Assembly: GCA_051010055.1 (NCBI GenBank)
Contig: JBPCVY010000233.1
Span: 1 to 26,518 of the forward strand
Direction: 5' to 3'
DNA: 26,518 nucleotides
DNA from: CAJQND01 sp051010055
Lineage (GTDB): Bacteria > Pseudomonadota > Alphaproteobacteria > Rhizobiales > CAJQND01
Each line of letters begins with the position of its first letter. The stretch's first letter is position 1. Made by a program: the position numbers and the translations under genes. This document shows positions 1 to 9,854 of this stretch, piece by piece. The notes beneath the pieces are model-generated. The model was not told the DNA's origin and did no database searches. It saw only the letters and a list, made by a program, of their open reading frames with translations.

Positions 1-483
1 CCGGAAAAACTCGTTCCGCTGATGATCTTGAACGCCCTGCACGGTAAGGCGTTACCAGTGTACGGCACAGGTGAAAATGTGCGCGACTGGCTTTATGTGG
101 ACGACCACGCCCGTGCGCTTGAGCGTGTTCTAACGGCAGGTACACCTGGGGAGACATATAATATTGGCGGTAACTCCGAGCAGACCAATATCGGTGTGGT
201 GCAGGAGATTTGCCGGATTCTGGATGGGGTGAAACCGCGGGGCGGAGGCGCGACCTATGGCGACCTCATCACCTATGTGGAAGACCGGCCAGGGCACGAT
301 TTGCGCTATGCAATAGATGCCAGCAAGATCACCTATGAACTTGGCTGGACGCCCACGGAAAGCTTTGCATCGGGCCTTGAAAAAACTGTTCGCTGGTACT
401 TGGAAAACGAAAATTGGTGGCGCCCGCTGCGCGATAACCGCTACGACGGCTCGCGCCTCGGCCTGGTGAAAGCAGCAGAGTAA
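1..483 (+). CDS. rfbB: dTDP-glucose 4,6-dehydratase, C-terminal part (5' end outside window)
   Basis: The open frame runs in from base 1 and stops at TAA 481-483, so only the last 160 residues are present. The visible part starts PEKLVPLMILNAL, then has YGTGENVRDWLYVDDHA and YNIGGN, which are the substrate-binding and C-terminal signatures of RmlB-type NAD-dependent dehydratases of the extended SDR family. RmlB converts dTDP-glucose to dTDP-4-keto-6-deoxyglucose in the cytoplasm, the second step of dTDP-L-rhamnose synthesis for surface polysaccharides. The catalytic Tyr-Lys and the Rossmann glycine motif lie upstream of the window. It converges with priA. Whether rfbC, rfbD and rfbA lie upstream cannot be seen. 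The family call is firm. Confidence 0.93.
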   Translation, partial: PEKLVPLMILNALHGKALPVYGTGENVRDWLYVDDHARALERVLTAGTPGETYNIGGNSEQTNIGVVQEICRILDGVKPRGGGATYGDLITYVEDRPGHDLRYAIDASKITYELGWTPTESFASGLEKTVRWYLENENWWRPLRDNRYDGSRLGLVKAAE

Positions 484-527
484 TCGAAGGGTGAAGGGGC
501 ATAAGTAGAGCGGCCTAAAGACTCCAG

Positions 528-2726
528 TTACACGAAGCTGTAGGCGTCCACATCGATGCTCATGCGGATGGAGCCGCGGGTTTTGACGCCGCCGAGCCAG
601 GCTGAAAGATACCCTTGTATGTTCACATCGCGCCCGGTTTTCACCAGAAAGCGGTAGCGGTAGCGGCCGCGTATCATGGCAAGGGGCGCGGGTGCCGGGC
701 CCAGAACTTTCACATCCTCTGCTACCGGCACCTGGCGGGCAAGATTGCGGGCAAAGCGCTCCGTCTCTGCAGGGTCTGCGCCTGATATGACAATTCCCGC
801 AAGCCGGCCAGAGGGCGGCAGGGTGGTGATTTTCCGAGCGTGCTGTTCATGGGTATAAAAGCCTTCCCTGTCACCTGATTTCAACGCCACCATGAGTGGA
901 TGGTCTGGCATGTGGGTTTGGATAATGGCCCTGCCCGGTTTTTCACCGCGCCCGGCGCGCCCGGCCACCTGGGAAAGCAGCTGCCAGGTGCGTTCTGATG
1001 CCCGCGGGTCCGCATTCCCAAGGCCAATGTCCGCATCAACCATGCCGACAAGAGTAAGTTCTGGAAAGTGGTGCCCCTTGGCCACAAGCTGAGTGCCGAT
1101 AATCAGGTTGTAGTGGCCGGAAACGATATCGCGCAGAACTTCGCGCAGGCGCGCGGTGCCGCCGGAAAGGTCGGAAGACAGAATGGTAATGCGCGCCTCA
1201 GGAAACCGCGCCAGTGCCTCTTCGGCAAGGCGCTCAACGCCTGGGCCGCAGGCAACCAGCGCATTTTCCGCCTCACATTTGGGGCAGCAGGGCGGGGTTG
1301 GCTGGGCATGGCCGCAATGATGGCACATAAGCAGGCGGCGGAACCGGTGCTCCACCAGCCAGGCCTCGCAATTGGGGCATTCGAACCGGTGGCCGCAGGC
1401 CCGACACAAGGTGAGCGGGGCATATCCGCGCCGGTTCAGGAACAACAAAGCCTGTGAGCCGTTTTCAAGAGTTTTCTCAACCGCCTCGCAAAGCGGTTCT
1501 GATATCCATTGACCAGGCGCTGGCGGTGTTTCGCGCAAATCAATCAGCATGATGTCGGGCAACTCGGCGCGGCCATGACGATCGGGCAAGTGCACTGAGC
1601 CATAGCGGCCCCGGTCCACATTCACCAGGCTTTCAAGAGACGGCGTAGCTGATGCCAGAACGACAGGAAATTTCGCAAGGCTCCCCAAGGCGACCGCCAT
1701 ATCGCGGGCGTGATAGCACACCCCGTCATCTTGCTTGTAGGCAGGCTCATGTTCCTCATCCACCACGATAAGGCCAAGGTTCGTCCATGGCAGGAAAAGG
1801 GCGGAGCGTGCCCCGACAACAATGCGCACATCACCAGAATCAACCCCGCGCCAAACCCGCTCGCGCTCGCGTGGCCGAAGGGCGGAGTGCCACTCGCCAG
1901 GGGCTGCACCAAAACGCTCCTCAACCCGCTCAATGAAACGCCCGGTAAGCGCAATCTCCGGCAACAGCAGCAGAACCTGCTTGCCGGCAGCCAGGCTTGC
2001 CGCCATCGCCTCGAAGTAAACTTCCGTTTTGCCCGAGCCTGTAACACCATCAATGAGTGTCGCGGAGAAATCGCGCGCGGCCACTGCCTGGCGCAGCTCC
2101 TTGGCAGCATCTGTCTGCGCCTTGCTCAGGGTAACGGTAGCTGCTGCCGGATCGGGCGGGATGAACGGTGCAAAGGCGGGCAAGTCAACCTTCTCAAGAG
2201 CGCCTGACTCCGCCAGGGATTTGACAACACCGGCAGAAACCCCGGCAGCATCGGCCAGTTGCGCTCCCGTCCACGCTGGGCCTTCGCCGGCCACTTCCAG
2301 AACGCGCTCGCGCTGGGCAGTCATGCGTTCCGGCAACACACCGCTTGCCCGGTAGCCGGTTTTGGTGCGCGGTGAAGAAAGGGCATCAGGAACACGCAAC
2401 CCCATGCGCAAGACTGAACCTGGCGGCGATAAAGTGTACTGGGCCACCCAGTCAATGAAGGCGCGATTCAGATCTTTAAGGGGCGGGGCTTCGTAAAGCT
2501 TTGTGATCTCGCGCAGGCGGTCAGGCTTTTCCACCTCGCTAATGCTGAAGGGCTCCGACCAGACAACACCTATGCGCTCTTGCGGGCCCAAAGGCACCTG
2601 CACATAGCTTCCCGGCTGCACCGGCATGTGATCGGGCACCAGATATGTGTAGGCTCTTTCAAGCGCCAGGGGCAAAAGAACATTCACACAATATTCAGGC
2701 GCAACCGCCTCAGCTTCCTTGCTCAT
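528..2726 (-). CDS. priA: primosomal protein N' (replication restart helicase PriA)
   Basis: This 732-residue protein has the full PriA layout: an N-terminal DNA-binding region (YCVNVLLPLALERAYTY), a helicase core with Walker A (GVTGSGKTE, about residue 230) and DEEH box, and a cysteine-rich zinc insertion (CRACG, CPNC, CHHCG, CPKC, about residues 435-485). The helicase C-terminal motifs follow (GTQLVAKGHHFP; QVAGRAGRGEKPG). PriA recognises stalled forks and D-loops, unwinds the lagging strand and starts reloading of the replicative helicase. The ATG start at 2726 is preceded by only a weak SD. It is divergent from the transaldolase gene across about 147 bp holding a 15-bp palindrome. All motor and zinc motifs look intact. 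Confidence 0.97.
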   Translation of the reverse strand: MSKEAEAVAPEYCVNVLLPLALERAYTYLVPDHMPVQPGSYVQVPLGPQERIGVVWSEPFSISEVEKPDRLREITKLYEAPPLKDLNRAFIDWVAQYTLSPPGSVLRMGLRVPDALSSPRTKTGYRASGVLPERMTAQRERVLEVAGEGPAWTGAQLADAAGVSAGVVKSLAESGALEKVDLPAFAPFIPPDPAAATVTLSKAQTDAAKELRQAVAARDFSATLIDGVTGSGKTEVYFEAMAASLAAGKQVLLLLPEIALTGRFIERVEERFGAAPGEWHSALRPRERERVWRGVDSGDVRIVVGARSALFLPWTNLGLIVVDEEHEPAYKQDDGVCYHARDMAVALGSLAKFPVVLASATPSLESLVNVDRGRYGSVHLPDRHGRAELPDIMLIDLRETPPAPGQWISEPLCEAVEKTLENGSQALLFLNRRGYAPLTLCRACGHRFECPNCEAWLVEHRFRRLLMCHHCGHAQPTPPCCPKCEAENALVACGPGVERLAEEALARFPEARITILSSDLSGGTARLREVLRDIVSGHYNLIIGTQLVAKGHHFPELTLVGMVDADIGLGNADPRASERTWQLLSQVAGRAGRGEKPGRAIIQTHMPDHPLMVALKSGDREGFYTHEQHARKITTLPPSGRLAGIVISGADPAETERFARNLARQVPVAEDVKVLGPAPAPLAMIRGRYRYRFLVKTGRDVNIQGYLSAWLGGVKTRGSIRMSIDVDAYSFV

Positions 2727-2776
2727 GGCCCCAACCTGTCGGAGCTGGCCGCGATTTGCAACGCGCCGGGCCGGTA

Positions 2777-2791
2777 AATTTGCCGCAAATT
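2777..2791. promoter_or_regulatory. 15-bp palindrome in the priA/tal divergent promoter region
   Basis: AATTTGC-C-GCAAATT is a perfect inverted repeat with 7-bp arms and a one-base centre, about 50 bp upstream of priA and 83 bp upstream of tal. The symmetry and location suit an operator for a dimeric regulator. The regulator is unknown and chance occurrence is possible. Confidence 0.35.
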
Positions 2792-2873
2792 CGGAAATAC
2801 TCTGGAAACCATAGAAATGATAAAATTCTCTGCAATGACCGAACGAAATACATGAATTGGGGGGCGCAAGCTC

Positions 2874-3530
2874 ATGAAATTTTTTGTCGACACCGCCGAG
2901 ATTGACGAAATCCGGGACCTTGCAGAAACCGGGCTCGTTGACGGGGTGACAACCAATCCGTCACTTGTTGCCAAATCGGGCCGCGATTTCAAGGAAGTTG
3001 TGGCGGAAATTTGCGAGATTGTAGCAGGTCCCGTCAGTGCTGAGGTAACCGCCCTTGAGGCGCCGGCCATGATTTCCGAAGGCAAAGAACTTGCGAAGAT
3101 CGCCAAGAATGTCGCTATCAAGGTGCCGCTCACGTTCGAAGGCCTTAAAGCATGCAGGGCGCTGAGCGATGCGGGCTCGATGGTGAACGTTACATTGTGT
3201 TTTTCCGCCAACCAGGCACTGCTTGCGGCGAAAGCAGGGGCAACGTTCGTCTCACCCTTTATCGGGCGGCTTGATGATATCGGCTTGGACGGCATGGAGC
3301 TGATTGGGGAAATCCGCCAGATTTACGACAATTATGATGCCCTTGAGACCGAAATCCTTGCTGCCTCCATCCGCTCGGTAAATCACGTCAAGGATTCAGC
3401 ACTTGCCGCTGCAGATGTGGTGACCGTGCCGCCGAAGGTCCTGCACGCGCTGGTCAAGCACCCGCTTACCGATAAGGGGCTGGATGCCTTCCTTGCCGAT
3501 TGGGAAAGAACCGGCCAGAAAATCGTTTAA
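2874..3530 (+). CDS. tal: FSA-type transaldolase / fructose-6-phosphate aldolase family protein
   Basis: At 218 residues this matches the short transaldolase subfamily (MipB/TalC/FSA), not the roughly 320-residue TalB type. Family marks are the start MKFFVDTAEIDEI, the motif GVTTNPSL (about residues 24-31), and IKVP with the Schiff-base lysine at K83, near the expected position. It acts in the cytoplasm, either transferring dihydroxyacetone units in the non-oxidative pentose phosphate pathway or cleaving fructose 6-phosphate; sequence alone does not separate these. The stop codon is followed at once by the SD of xerC, so the two genes are probably co-transcribed. The SD before its own ATG is weak (a G-rich stretch about 10 bases upstream). 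Confidence 0.9.
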   Translation: MKFFVDTAEIDEIRDLAETGLVDGVTTNPSLVAKSGRDFKEVVAEICEIVAGPVSAEVTALEAPAMISEGKELAKIAKNVAIKVPLTFEGLKACRALSDAGSMVNVTLCFSANQALLAAKAGATFVSPFIGRLDDIGLDGMELIGEIRQIYDNYDALETEILAASIRSVNHVKDSALAAADVVTVPPKVLHALVKHPLTDKGLDAFLADWERTGQKIV

Positions 3531-3541
3531 GGGAGCGCAAC

Positions 3542-4492
<951 letters not shown>

Positions 4493-4540
4493 GGCACAAA
4501 TTGCGAAATTCTGGGCCTCTCCGCATCCCGAAAACGTGAG

Positions 4541-4604
4541 CGTCAACCGATTGACTCCTCACGGACATGTGTTAACGTTGACGTTCTGGCAGCGCCGGTT
4601 GACG
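4541..4604 (+). promoter_or_regulatory. spaced 9-bp inverted repeat upstream of the 53-aa peptide gene
   Basis: CGTCAACCG at 4541-4549 is the exact reverse complement of CGGTTGACG at 4596-4604, with a 46-bp spacer that holds further GTTGAC/TTGAC copies. It ends 17 bp before the SD of the small-peptide gene. It could be a pair of operator half-sites or an RNA stem in a leader; neither is proven. Confidence 0.3.
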
Positions 4605-4634
4605 GCTGCCTGCCTGAAATTAAGGAGCTTCAAT

Positions 4635-4796
4635 ATGATTAAGAAGACATTGGCTATTAGTGCAATGGTTCTTTTCGCAGCTTCCAGCGCAGCATTTGCA
4701 TGCGGTGCGCACCAGAAAGCTGTGCAATCGATGAAGCCGACGACCGTTGCTGACGGTGGACAAACGGTAGTTACCCCGCCGACGGCCACTGAATAG
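4635..4796 (+). CDS. small exported protein, 53 aa, function unknown
   Basis: The start is ATG 4635, set by AAGGAG at 4622-4627 with 7-base spacing; the frame is open further upstream but lacks an SD there. The peptide has a classic Sec signal (MIKKTLAISAMVLFAASSAAFA, about 22 residues, AxA-type cleavage) and leaves a mature chain of about 31 residues with one Cys and one His right at the start (CGAH), rich in Thr/Val/Pro. It is probably periplasmic or released; if the Cys is free it could bind a ligand or form a dimer. A rho-independent terminator follows within 35 bp, so it is probably a monocistronic unit. I do not recognise a family. Confidence 0.7.
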   Translation: MIKKTLAISAMVLFAASSAAFACGAHQKAVQSMKPTTVADGGQTVVTPPTATE

Positions 4797-4824
4797 CAAT
4801 AACGTAATCTACGATCTCAGAAAC

Positions 4825-4857
4825 AACTCCCCCGGGCGTTAACTCGGGGTTTTTCTT
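4825..4857 (+). terminator. rho-independent terminator after the 53-aa peptide gene
   Basis: CCCCG at 4830-4834 pairs with CGGGG at 4845-4849 around a 10-base loop, followed by TTTTT at 4850-4854 and further Ts. It lies between the small peptide gene and the TraB/GumN gene and separates their transcription. Confidence 0.7.
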
Positions 4858-4921
4858 TACCAAATTGCATTATCTGCCCGGCATAATCAGGCATAGAACG
4901 ATCTCAACTGGAGACGGTCTT

Positions 4922-5932
4922 GTGGTGCCCTTTGTCCACACATTCATTTGTGCCGTAGCTATGATCTGCATTGGCGCGATGCAGGCAGGTGCTTATACGC
5001 CTGCGTGCACCGGCACAAACCTCATGGACGAACTGGCGCGCGAGAAGCCAGAAGACTTCCAGGAAATTCTTACCGATGGGACACGCGAAGCCAACGCCAA
5101 TGCCCTACTTTGGAAGATTGAGAAATCCGACACGGCGGCGTCCTACCTGTTTGGCACCATGCATGTGACCGATAAACGCCTGCGCGATGTCCCGGAAGAG
5201 GTGCGCGATGCGCTCAATCACGCCTCAACTGTGGCGGTGGAAAACCTGGATGTTATGGACGAAGCCAAGACGCAGCTGAAATTGCGCGCGCTTGCCGGCC
5301 AGATGACATTCCTTGATGGCACGGATTTGCGCGACCATCTGGATGAAGGTGAACAATCAGTGCTGCGTGAAGCAGCGCGGAAATTTCAGCTTTCCTTTGC
5401 CCAGGTCATAAAATTGAAACCGTGGATGGCCGCTTCCCTGCTTGCGCTTCCCTTATGTGAAAAGCAACGCAAGGCGGCAGGCGAACCGTTCCTGGACAAG
5501 GCAATCGTTGAACGCGCACGCGCCAACAATGCAGAGCTTGTGAGCCTTGAAACCATTGCCGAGCAAATCAACGCAATGGCCTCCCTGCCCATGCCAGCCC
5601 AGGTTGCCTTTCTCACATCAAGCGCCCGGCTTGCCACGAAATCAGAAGATTTCCTGGAAACCATGATCGCGCTTTATCTGGAGCGTAAAATAGGCGCCAT
5701 TTCTGCAATGGCGCGCTATTTCGCCGGCAACGACGCAACCGTGTCTGATGCCTATGAAGAGTTTCACCAAAAGCTGGTTACCAAGCGCAACCTTGTGATG
5801 CTCGAGCGCGCCTTGCCCCTTTTGCAGGACGGCAAAGTGTTCATTGCCGTTGGCGCATTGCATCTTTCCGGCGAACACGGACTTGTCGAGCTTTTCCGAA
5901 ATGAGGGATACACGGTGACACCTGTTTGGTGA
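4922..5932 (+). CDS. TraB/GumN family exported protein
   Basis: The family (PF01963) is recognised by YLFGTMHVTDKRL near the N-terminus and the paired motif VGALHLSGEHGLVELFRNEGY at the C-terminal end; the conserved GTMH and GALH histidines are both present. Members are structurally related to Tiki-type metalloproteases, but the bacterial proteins have no settled substrate. A hydrophobic N-terminal segment (FVHTFICAVAMICIGAMQAG) indicates export. I prefer GTG 4922 (336 aa) because GGAG at 4910-4913 lies 8 bases upstream; the frame also contains ATG 4865, but that is only 11 bases past the terminator T-run and lacks an SD. The gene converges with ppa, 18 bp away. Confidence 0.85.
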   Translation: MVPFVHTFICAVAMICIGAMQAGAYTPACTGTNLMDELAREKPEDFQEILTDGTREANANALLWKIEKSDTAASYLFGTMHVTDKRLRDVPEEVRDALNHASTVAVENLDVMDEAKTQLKLRALAGQMTFLDGTDLRDHLDEGEQSVLREAARKFQLSFAQVIKLKPWMAASLLALPLCEKQRKAAGEPFLDKAIVERARANNAELVSLETIAEQINAMASLPMPAQVAFLTSSARLATKSEDFLETMIALYLERKIGAISAMARYFAGNDATVSDAYEEFHQKLVTKRNLVMLERALPLLQDGKVFIAVGALHLSGEHGLVELFRNEGYTVTPVW

Positions 5933-5950
5933 CCACCGTGCGCCTTCTCG

Positions 5951-6487
5951 TCAGTCTTTTGCGGCTTTGGCCCGTTCGATTGCCTCAACAATCAATCTCT
6001 CCGCACCTTTATGGTCCTGCCAGCCGCCTGTTTTGGCCCATTTGCCCGGCTCCAGATCTTTGTAATGCACAAAAAAGTGCTCAATTTGCCTGGCCAGAAT
6101 TTCCGGCAAATCAGTATAGTCGATAACGTCTTCGTAGCGTTTGGTTATGCGGGTGGTGGGAACAGCAATGATTTTCTCATCACCCCCTGATTCATCAATC
6201 ATTTCCAGCGCACCGATTGGCCTGACAGCAATAATCGCGCCTGGAACCAGGTGCCGTTGGGAGACAACAAGAATGTCAATCGGGTCACCGTCTTCAGATA
6301 ATGTGTGGGGAATGAAACCATAGTTTCCTGGGTAACGCATGGACGTGTAGAGATACCGGTCAACCACCATGGTTCCGGCTTCCTTGTCCATTTCGTACTT
6401 AATGGGTTCGCCGCCAATTGGCACTTCAATAATGGCATTCACCTCTTCTGGAGGGTTTTTGCCGATTGAAATCGCGTCCAAGCGCAT
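5951..6487 (-). CDS. ppa: inorganic pyrophosphatase (family I)
   Basis: This 178-residue soluble family I enzyme hydrolyses pyrophosphate to phosphate and so drives biosynthetic reactions such as those of argininosuccinate synthase and acetyl-CoA synthetase, both encoded nearby. Visible motifs are the metal and substrate residues in EVPIGG...KYEMDK, DRYL, YPGNYGFIPHT and the signature DGDPIDILVV. The start at 6487 follows GAGGAG with 8-base spacing on the minus strand; an upstream ATG at 6574 would add 29 residues without family support. It is divergent from the chromate transporter gene. Confidence 0.96.
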   Translation of the reverse strand: MRLDAISIGKNPPEEVNAIIEVPIGGEPIKYEMDKEAGTMVVDRYLYTSMRYPGNYGFIPHTLSEDGDPIDILVVSQRHLVPGAIIAVRPIGALEMIDESGGDEKIIAVPTTRITKRYEDVIDYTDLPEILARQIEHFFVHYKDLEPGKWAKTGGWQDHKGAERLIVEAIERAKAAKD

Positions 6488-6598
6488 AGGAATTGCTCCT
6501 CGGGAAAAAATTAACAAATTTGCGGCGGACAAAACGTCATAATCGTTTGTAATGCAAGAGATACCGGCCAACAATTCGACATTTTACCGGGGACAAGT

Positions 6599-7837
6599 AT
6601 GAACAAACCCGATTTGCAGGCCTCCGGAGGCAAATTGCATGCCGGCATGTGGCTGAAAATCGGCCTGATTTCGTTTGGCGGACCGGCAGCACATATTGCC
6701 CTTATCCAGACAGAGGTGTGCGAGCGGCGCAAACTTGCAAGCCAGCAAAGCTTTATGCGGGGGTTGAACTTTGCCATGCTTCTGCCTGGCCCGGAGGCGC
6801 AGCAATTGGCAACATATCTAGGCTGGCGCATTGGCGGCATTCCTGGCGGGCTTGTTGCCGGGTTGGGATTTGTTCTGCCCGGCGCCGTCTTCATGATTGC
6901 AGCAACCATTTTCCTTGCCCTGAGCGGTGATGTGCCTTTTATGCAGGCCATCTTTAAAGGTGTGCAGCCGGTCATTGTCGCACTGGTTGCTTACGCCCTT
7001 TACAATATTGGCCGGCGCGCCCTGACAGCCCCGGCTGCAATTGCCATTGCGGTGTTGGCATTTGTGGCGGGCCAGTTTCTCGGCATTTCGTTTCCGGTAA
7101 TCGCATTGGTGGCAGCGCTTGTTAGCCTTGCCATCGGCAAACTGCGGCCAGATGAGAGCGAGAAAAGTGAAGATGAGCTTGGCCCTGCCCCACGCCGCAA
7201 ACGCCGCGCCGTCATCATATTTGGCACTGGGATTGGCTTGTGGTGCCTAATTACCGCCATGTGCGCGTTTCTACTCCCGGCCGAGCCGTTTCTCGGCATT
7301 GCCCGGCTTATCACCACCGCTGCGCTGGTGACATTCGGCGGTGCCTATGCGGTGATTGCCTATGTGGGCGAACAGGCCGCCACCACCATGGGCTGGGTAT
7401 CGAAAACCGCATTGCTGGATGGGCTCGCCGTTGCGGAGACAATCCCGGGTCCGCTGGTTTTGTTCAACACCTATATCGCCACCCTTGCTGGCAATGTTCA
7501 CGGCATTGCCGGGGCCATAACCGGCGGGGCGTTGGCGGTGTTCTACACATTTCTGCCCTCCCTTACAGTGGTGCTGGCAGGCGCGCCGTTCGTTGAGCGG
7601 ATTTATGCCATTGCCGGCATTCGCGCTGCGCTTTCAGGAATTTCGGCGGCAGTTGTCGGGGTTATCGCCAAGCTTGCCTTGTTTCTTTTGCTGGCCGTTT
7701 GCTTCCCGGGCGGCGAGCCTTCATGGACAAGCCTTGCAATAACCATCGCTACCGGAATTGCCGTCTGGTCGGGCAAAGTGCCAGCGCTAGCTCTTATCAT
7801 TGCAGGGGGGCTTACCGGCATTTTGGTAAGCCTCTAG
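6599..7837 (+). CDS. chrA: chromate transporter, two-domain ChrA family
   Basis: This 412-residue inner-membrane protein has two homologous CHR halves. The first carries WLKIGLISFGGPAAHIA and LLPGPEAQQLATYLGWR; the second carries ALVTFGGAYAVIAYV and ETIPGPLVLFNTYIA. A charged linker around residues 180-205 (DESEKSEDELG, then RRKRRA) joins them. Long-chain ChrA proteins expel chromate by proton-coupled transport, though some chromosomal members may handle other anions. The ATG at 6599 follows GGGGA at a short distance. No chrB-like regulator is visible. It is divergent from ppa and ends 12 bp before the typA stop in convergent orientation. Confidence 0.9.
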   Translation: MNKPDLQASGGKLHAGMWLKIGLISFGGPAAHIALIQTEVCERRKLASQQSFMRGLNFAMLLPGPEAQQLATYLGWRIGGIPGGLVAGLGFVLPGAVFMIAATIFLALSGDVPFMQAIFKGVQPVIVALVAYALYNIGRRALTAPAAIAIAVLAFVAGQFLGISFPVIALVAALVSLAIGKLRPDESEKSEDELGPAPRRKRRAVIIFGTGIGLWCLITAMCAFLLPAEPFLGIARLITTAALVTFGGAYAVIAYVGEQAATTMGWVSKTALLDGLAVAETIPGPLVLFNTYIATLAGNVHGIAGAITGGALAVFYTFLPSLTVVLAGAPFVERIYAIAGIRAALSGISAAVVGVIAKLALFLLLAVCFPGGEPSWTSLAITIATGIAVWSGKVPALALIIAGGLTGILVSL

Positions 7838-7849
7838 CCTGCTACGAGT

Positions 7850-9673
7850 TTATGCCACTTCAACTGTTTTTGCCCGCTCGGCGCGTTTGCGCTCATGGGG
7901 GTCAAGAATGGCTTTGCGCAAGCGGATTGAATCAGGCGTCACCTCAACCAGTTCGTCATCCTTTATGAAGGAAAGCGCCTTCTCCAGAGTCAGTTTGACC
8001 GGCGGTGTAAGCTGAATTGAATCATCTTTACCGGACGCACGCATATTGGTGAGTTTCTTGCCTTTGAGCACGTTCACTTCAAGATCGTTGCCGCGTGTGT
8101 GCTCGCCCACAATCATGGAGCGGTAAACCTTGGTGCCCGGTGTGATGAACATCGGCCCACGGTCTTCCAGGTTCCAAAGGGCAAAGGCCACCGCATCGCC
8201 TTCCGCGTTCGACAAAAGAACGCCAGTGTGGCGGGCCGGAATTGCGCCCAGATGAGGCGAATAATCATGGAAGACACGGTTCATAATCGCCGTGCCCCGT
8301 GTATCTGTCATCAGTTCACCAAGATAACCGATGAGGCCGCGCGTGGGTGCATGCAGCACGAGGCGCTGGCGGCCTGTGCCTGAGGGGCGCATGTCGATAA
8401 GGTCTGCCCTGCGCTCAGAAAGTTTCTGGATAACGGCGCCGGAAAATTCATCATCCACATCAATGGTGACTTCCTCAACCGGCTCAAGCAAGACGCCGCT
8501 ATCGTCCTTCTTCATCACCACGCGCGGGCGGCCAACCGTCAGCTCGAAGCCCTCACGGCGCATGGTTTCAATGAGCACAGAAAGCTGCAACTCGCCGCGC
8601 CCTGCCACTTCGAAAGCGTCCGCATCGCCGGTTTTTGCAACCCGCAGGGCAACATTCCCTTCCGCTTCACGCAACAGGCGTTCGCGGATGACCCGGCTTT
8701 GAACTTTTGAGCCTTCCTTGCCGGCAAGCGGGCCATCATTAATACGGAACGTCATGGCAAGAGTAGGCGGGTCGACGGGGTCAGCCTCAATCGGTGTGTT
8801 CACAGCCATATCGCAGATGGTGTCTGCAACAGTTGCCTTGGTTAGGCCGGCAACGGCGACAATATCGCCTGCTTCGCCCCGGTCGATAGGTTTGCGTTCA
8901 AGGCCGCGAAAGGCCAGCACTTTGGAAATGCGCCCTTGCTCGATAACTTTGCCTTCACGGTCGAGTGCCTTTACCGGCTGGTTCGGCATAACGGTGCCTG
9001 ATGTGACACGGCCGGTAAGGATGCGGCCAAGATAGGGGTCGGATTCTACCGTTGTTGCCAGAATACGCACCGGCCCTTCCTCTACGGATGGTTCTGGGAC
9101 ATGCTTCATGACCAGCTCAAACAGGGCCGACATATCATCTGTTGGCCCGGCGGGATCACCGGACATCCAGCCTTCCTTGGCCGACCCGTAGAGCACCGGA
9201 AAATCAAGCTGCTCGTCGGTGGCGTCAAGACTTGCGAAAAGATCGAAAACCTCATTAAGCACTTCTGTATGGCGCTCATCAGGTTTATCGATCTTGTTGA
9301 TTGCAACGATCGGCTTGAGGCCCAGCGCCAACGCCTTGGAGAGAACGAACTTGGTCTGCGGCATGGGCCCTTCGGCTGCATCAACAAGCAGCACCGCGCC
9401 GTCAACCATATTCAGGATGCGCTCCACCTCACCGCCAAAATCAGCATGGCCTGGTGTGTCGACAATGTTGATGCGGTCATCGTTCCACTGAATGGAGGTT
9501 ACCTTCGCCAGGATAGTGATGCCGCGTTCGCGTTCCAAATCGTTGGAATCCATCGCCCGCTCGGCAACCCGCTGGTTATCGCGCACGGTTCCGCTCTCAG
9601 CCAGAAGCCGGTCAATAAGTGTCGTTTTCCCATGGTCAACATGGGCAATAATCGCAATGTTACGGAGGCTCAT
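7850..9673 (-). CDS. typA: ribosome-associated GTPase TypA/BipA
   Basis: TypA (607 aa) is a translational GTPase of the EF-G superfamily involved in 50S assembly and stress or cold adaptation. The GTPase domain shows G1 IAHVDHGKTTL (residues 10-20), RGITI in switch I, G3 DTPGHADFGGEVER and G4 NKIDKPDER. EF-G-like domains 2, 3 and 5 and the TypA-specific C-terminal domain follow, with KGKKLTNMRASGKDD and ending VRLRKAILDPHERKRAER. The length is typical for the family. The gene is divergent from the J-domain gene across about 180 bp containing short inverted repeats. Confidence 0.97.
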   Translation of the reverse strand: MSLRNIAIIAHVDHGKTTLIDRLLAESGTVRDNQRVAERAMDSNDLERERGITILAKVTSIQWNDDRINIVDTPGHADFGGEVERILNMVDGAVLLVDAAEGPMPQTKFVLSKALALGLKPIVAINKIDKPDERHTEVLNEVFDLFASLDATDEQLDFPVLYGSAKEGWMSGDPAGPTDDMSALFELVMKHVPEPSVEEGPVRILATTVESDPYLGRILTGRVTSGTVMPNQPVKALDREGKVIEQGRISKVLAFRGLERKPIDRGEAGDIVAVAGLTKATVADTICDMAVNTPIEADPVDPPTLAMTFRINDGPLAGKEGSKVQSRVIRERLLREAEGNVALRVAKTGDADAFEVAGRGELQLSVLIETMRREGFELTVGRPRVVMKKDDSGVLLEPVEEVTIDVDDEFSGAVIQKLSERRADLIDMRPSGTGRQRLVLHAPTRGLIGYLGELMTDTRGTAIMNRVFHDYSPHLGAIPARHTGVLLSNAEGDAVAFALWNLEDRGPMFITPGTKVYRSMIVGEHTRGNDLEVNVLKGKKLTNMRASGKDDSIQLTPPVKLTLEKALSFIKDDELVEVTPDSIRLRKAILDPHERKRAERAKTVEVA

Positions 9674-9824
9674 AATATGTCCTGTTCGAGGTGCGGCAAC
9701 AATTGCCAGCCCGCTTTGGCGCTATCTATACGTGACGAACAGCTTGCGCAAGGAAAATGGGCAAACCGGGCGCTTTCCGGCCAACCGGCACGAATCATGC
9801 ATTGAATCTGGTATAGGACATTTA

Positions 9825-9841
9825 TGTTCCAAATTGGGACA
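9825..9841 (+). promoter_or_regulatory. short leader hairpin abutting the J-domain gene SD
   Basis: TGTTCCA (9825-9831) and TGGGACA (9835-9841) form a 7-bp RNA stem counting one G-U pair, with a 3-base loop. The stem touches the SD AGGAGG at 9841-9846. It could modulate translation start of the J-domain gene. Confidence 0.3.
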
Positions 9842-9854
9842 GGAGGCGGCGAAG

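Noticed and set aside
4865..4921. Longer N-terminus for the TraB/GumN protein starting at ATG 4865
   Set aside because: The codon is 11 bases from the terminator T-run and has no SD, whereas GTG 4922 has GGAG at proper spacing just before the signal peptide.
9101..9805. Plus-strand frame opposite typA
   Set aside because: Antisense to the conserved GTPase domain of typA, with no recognisable product.
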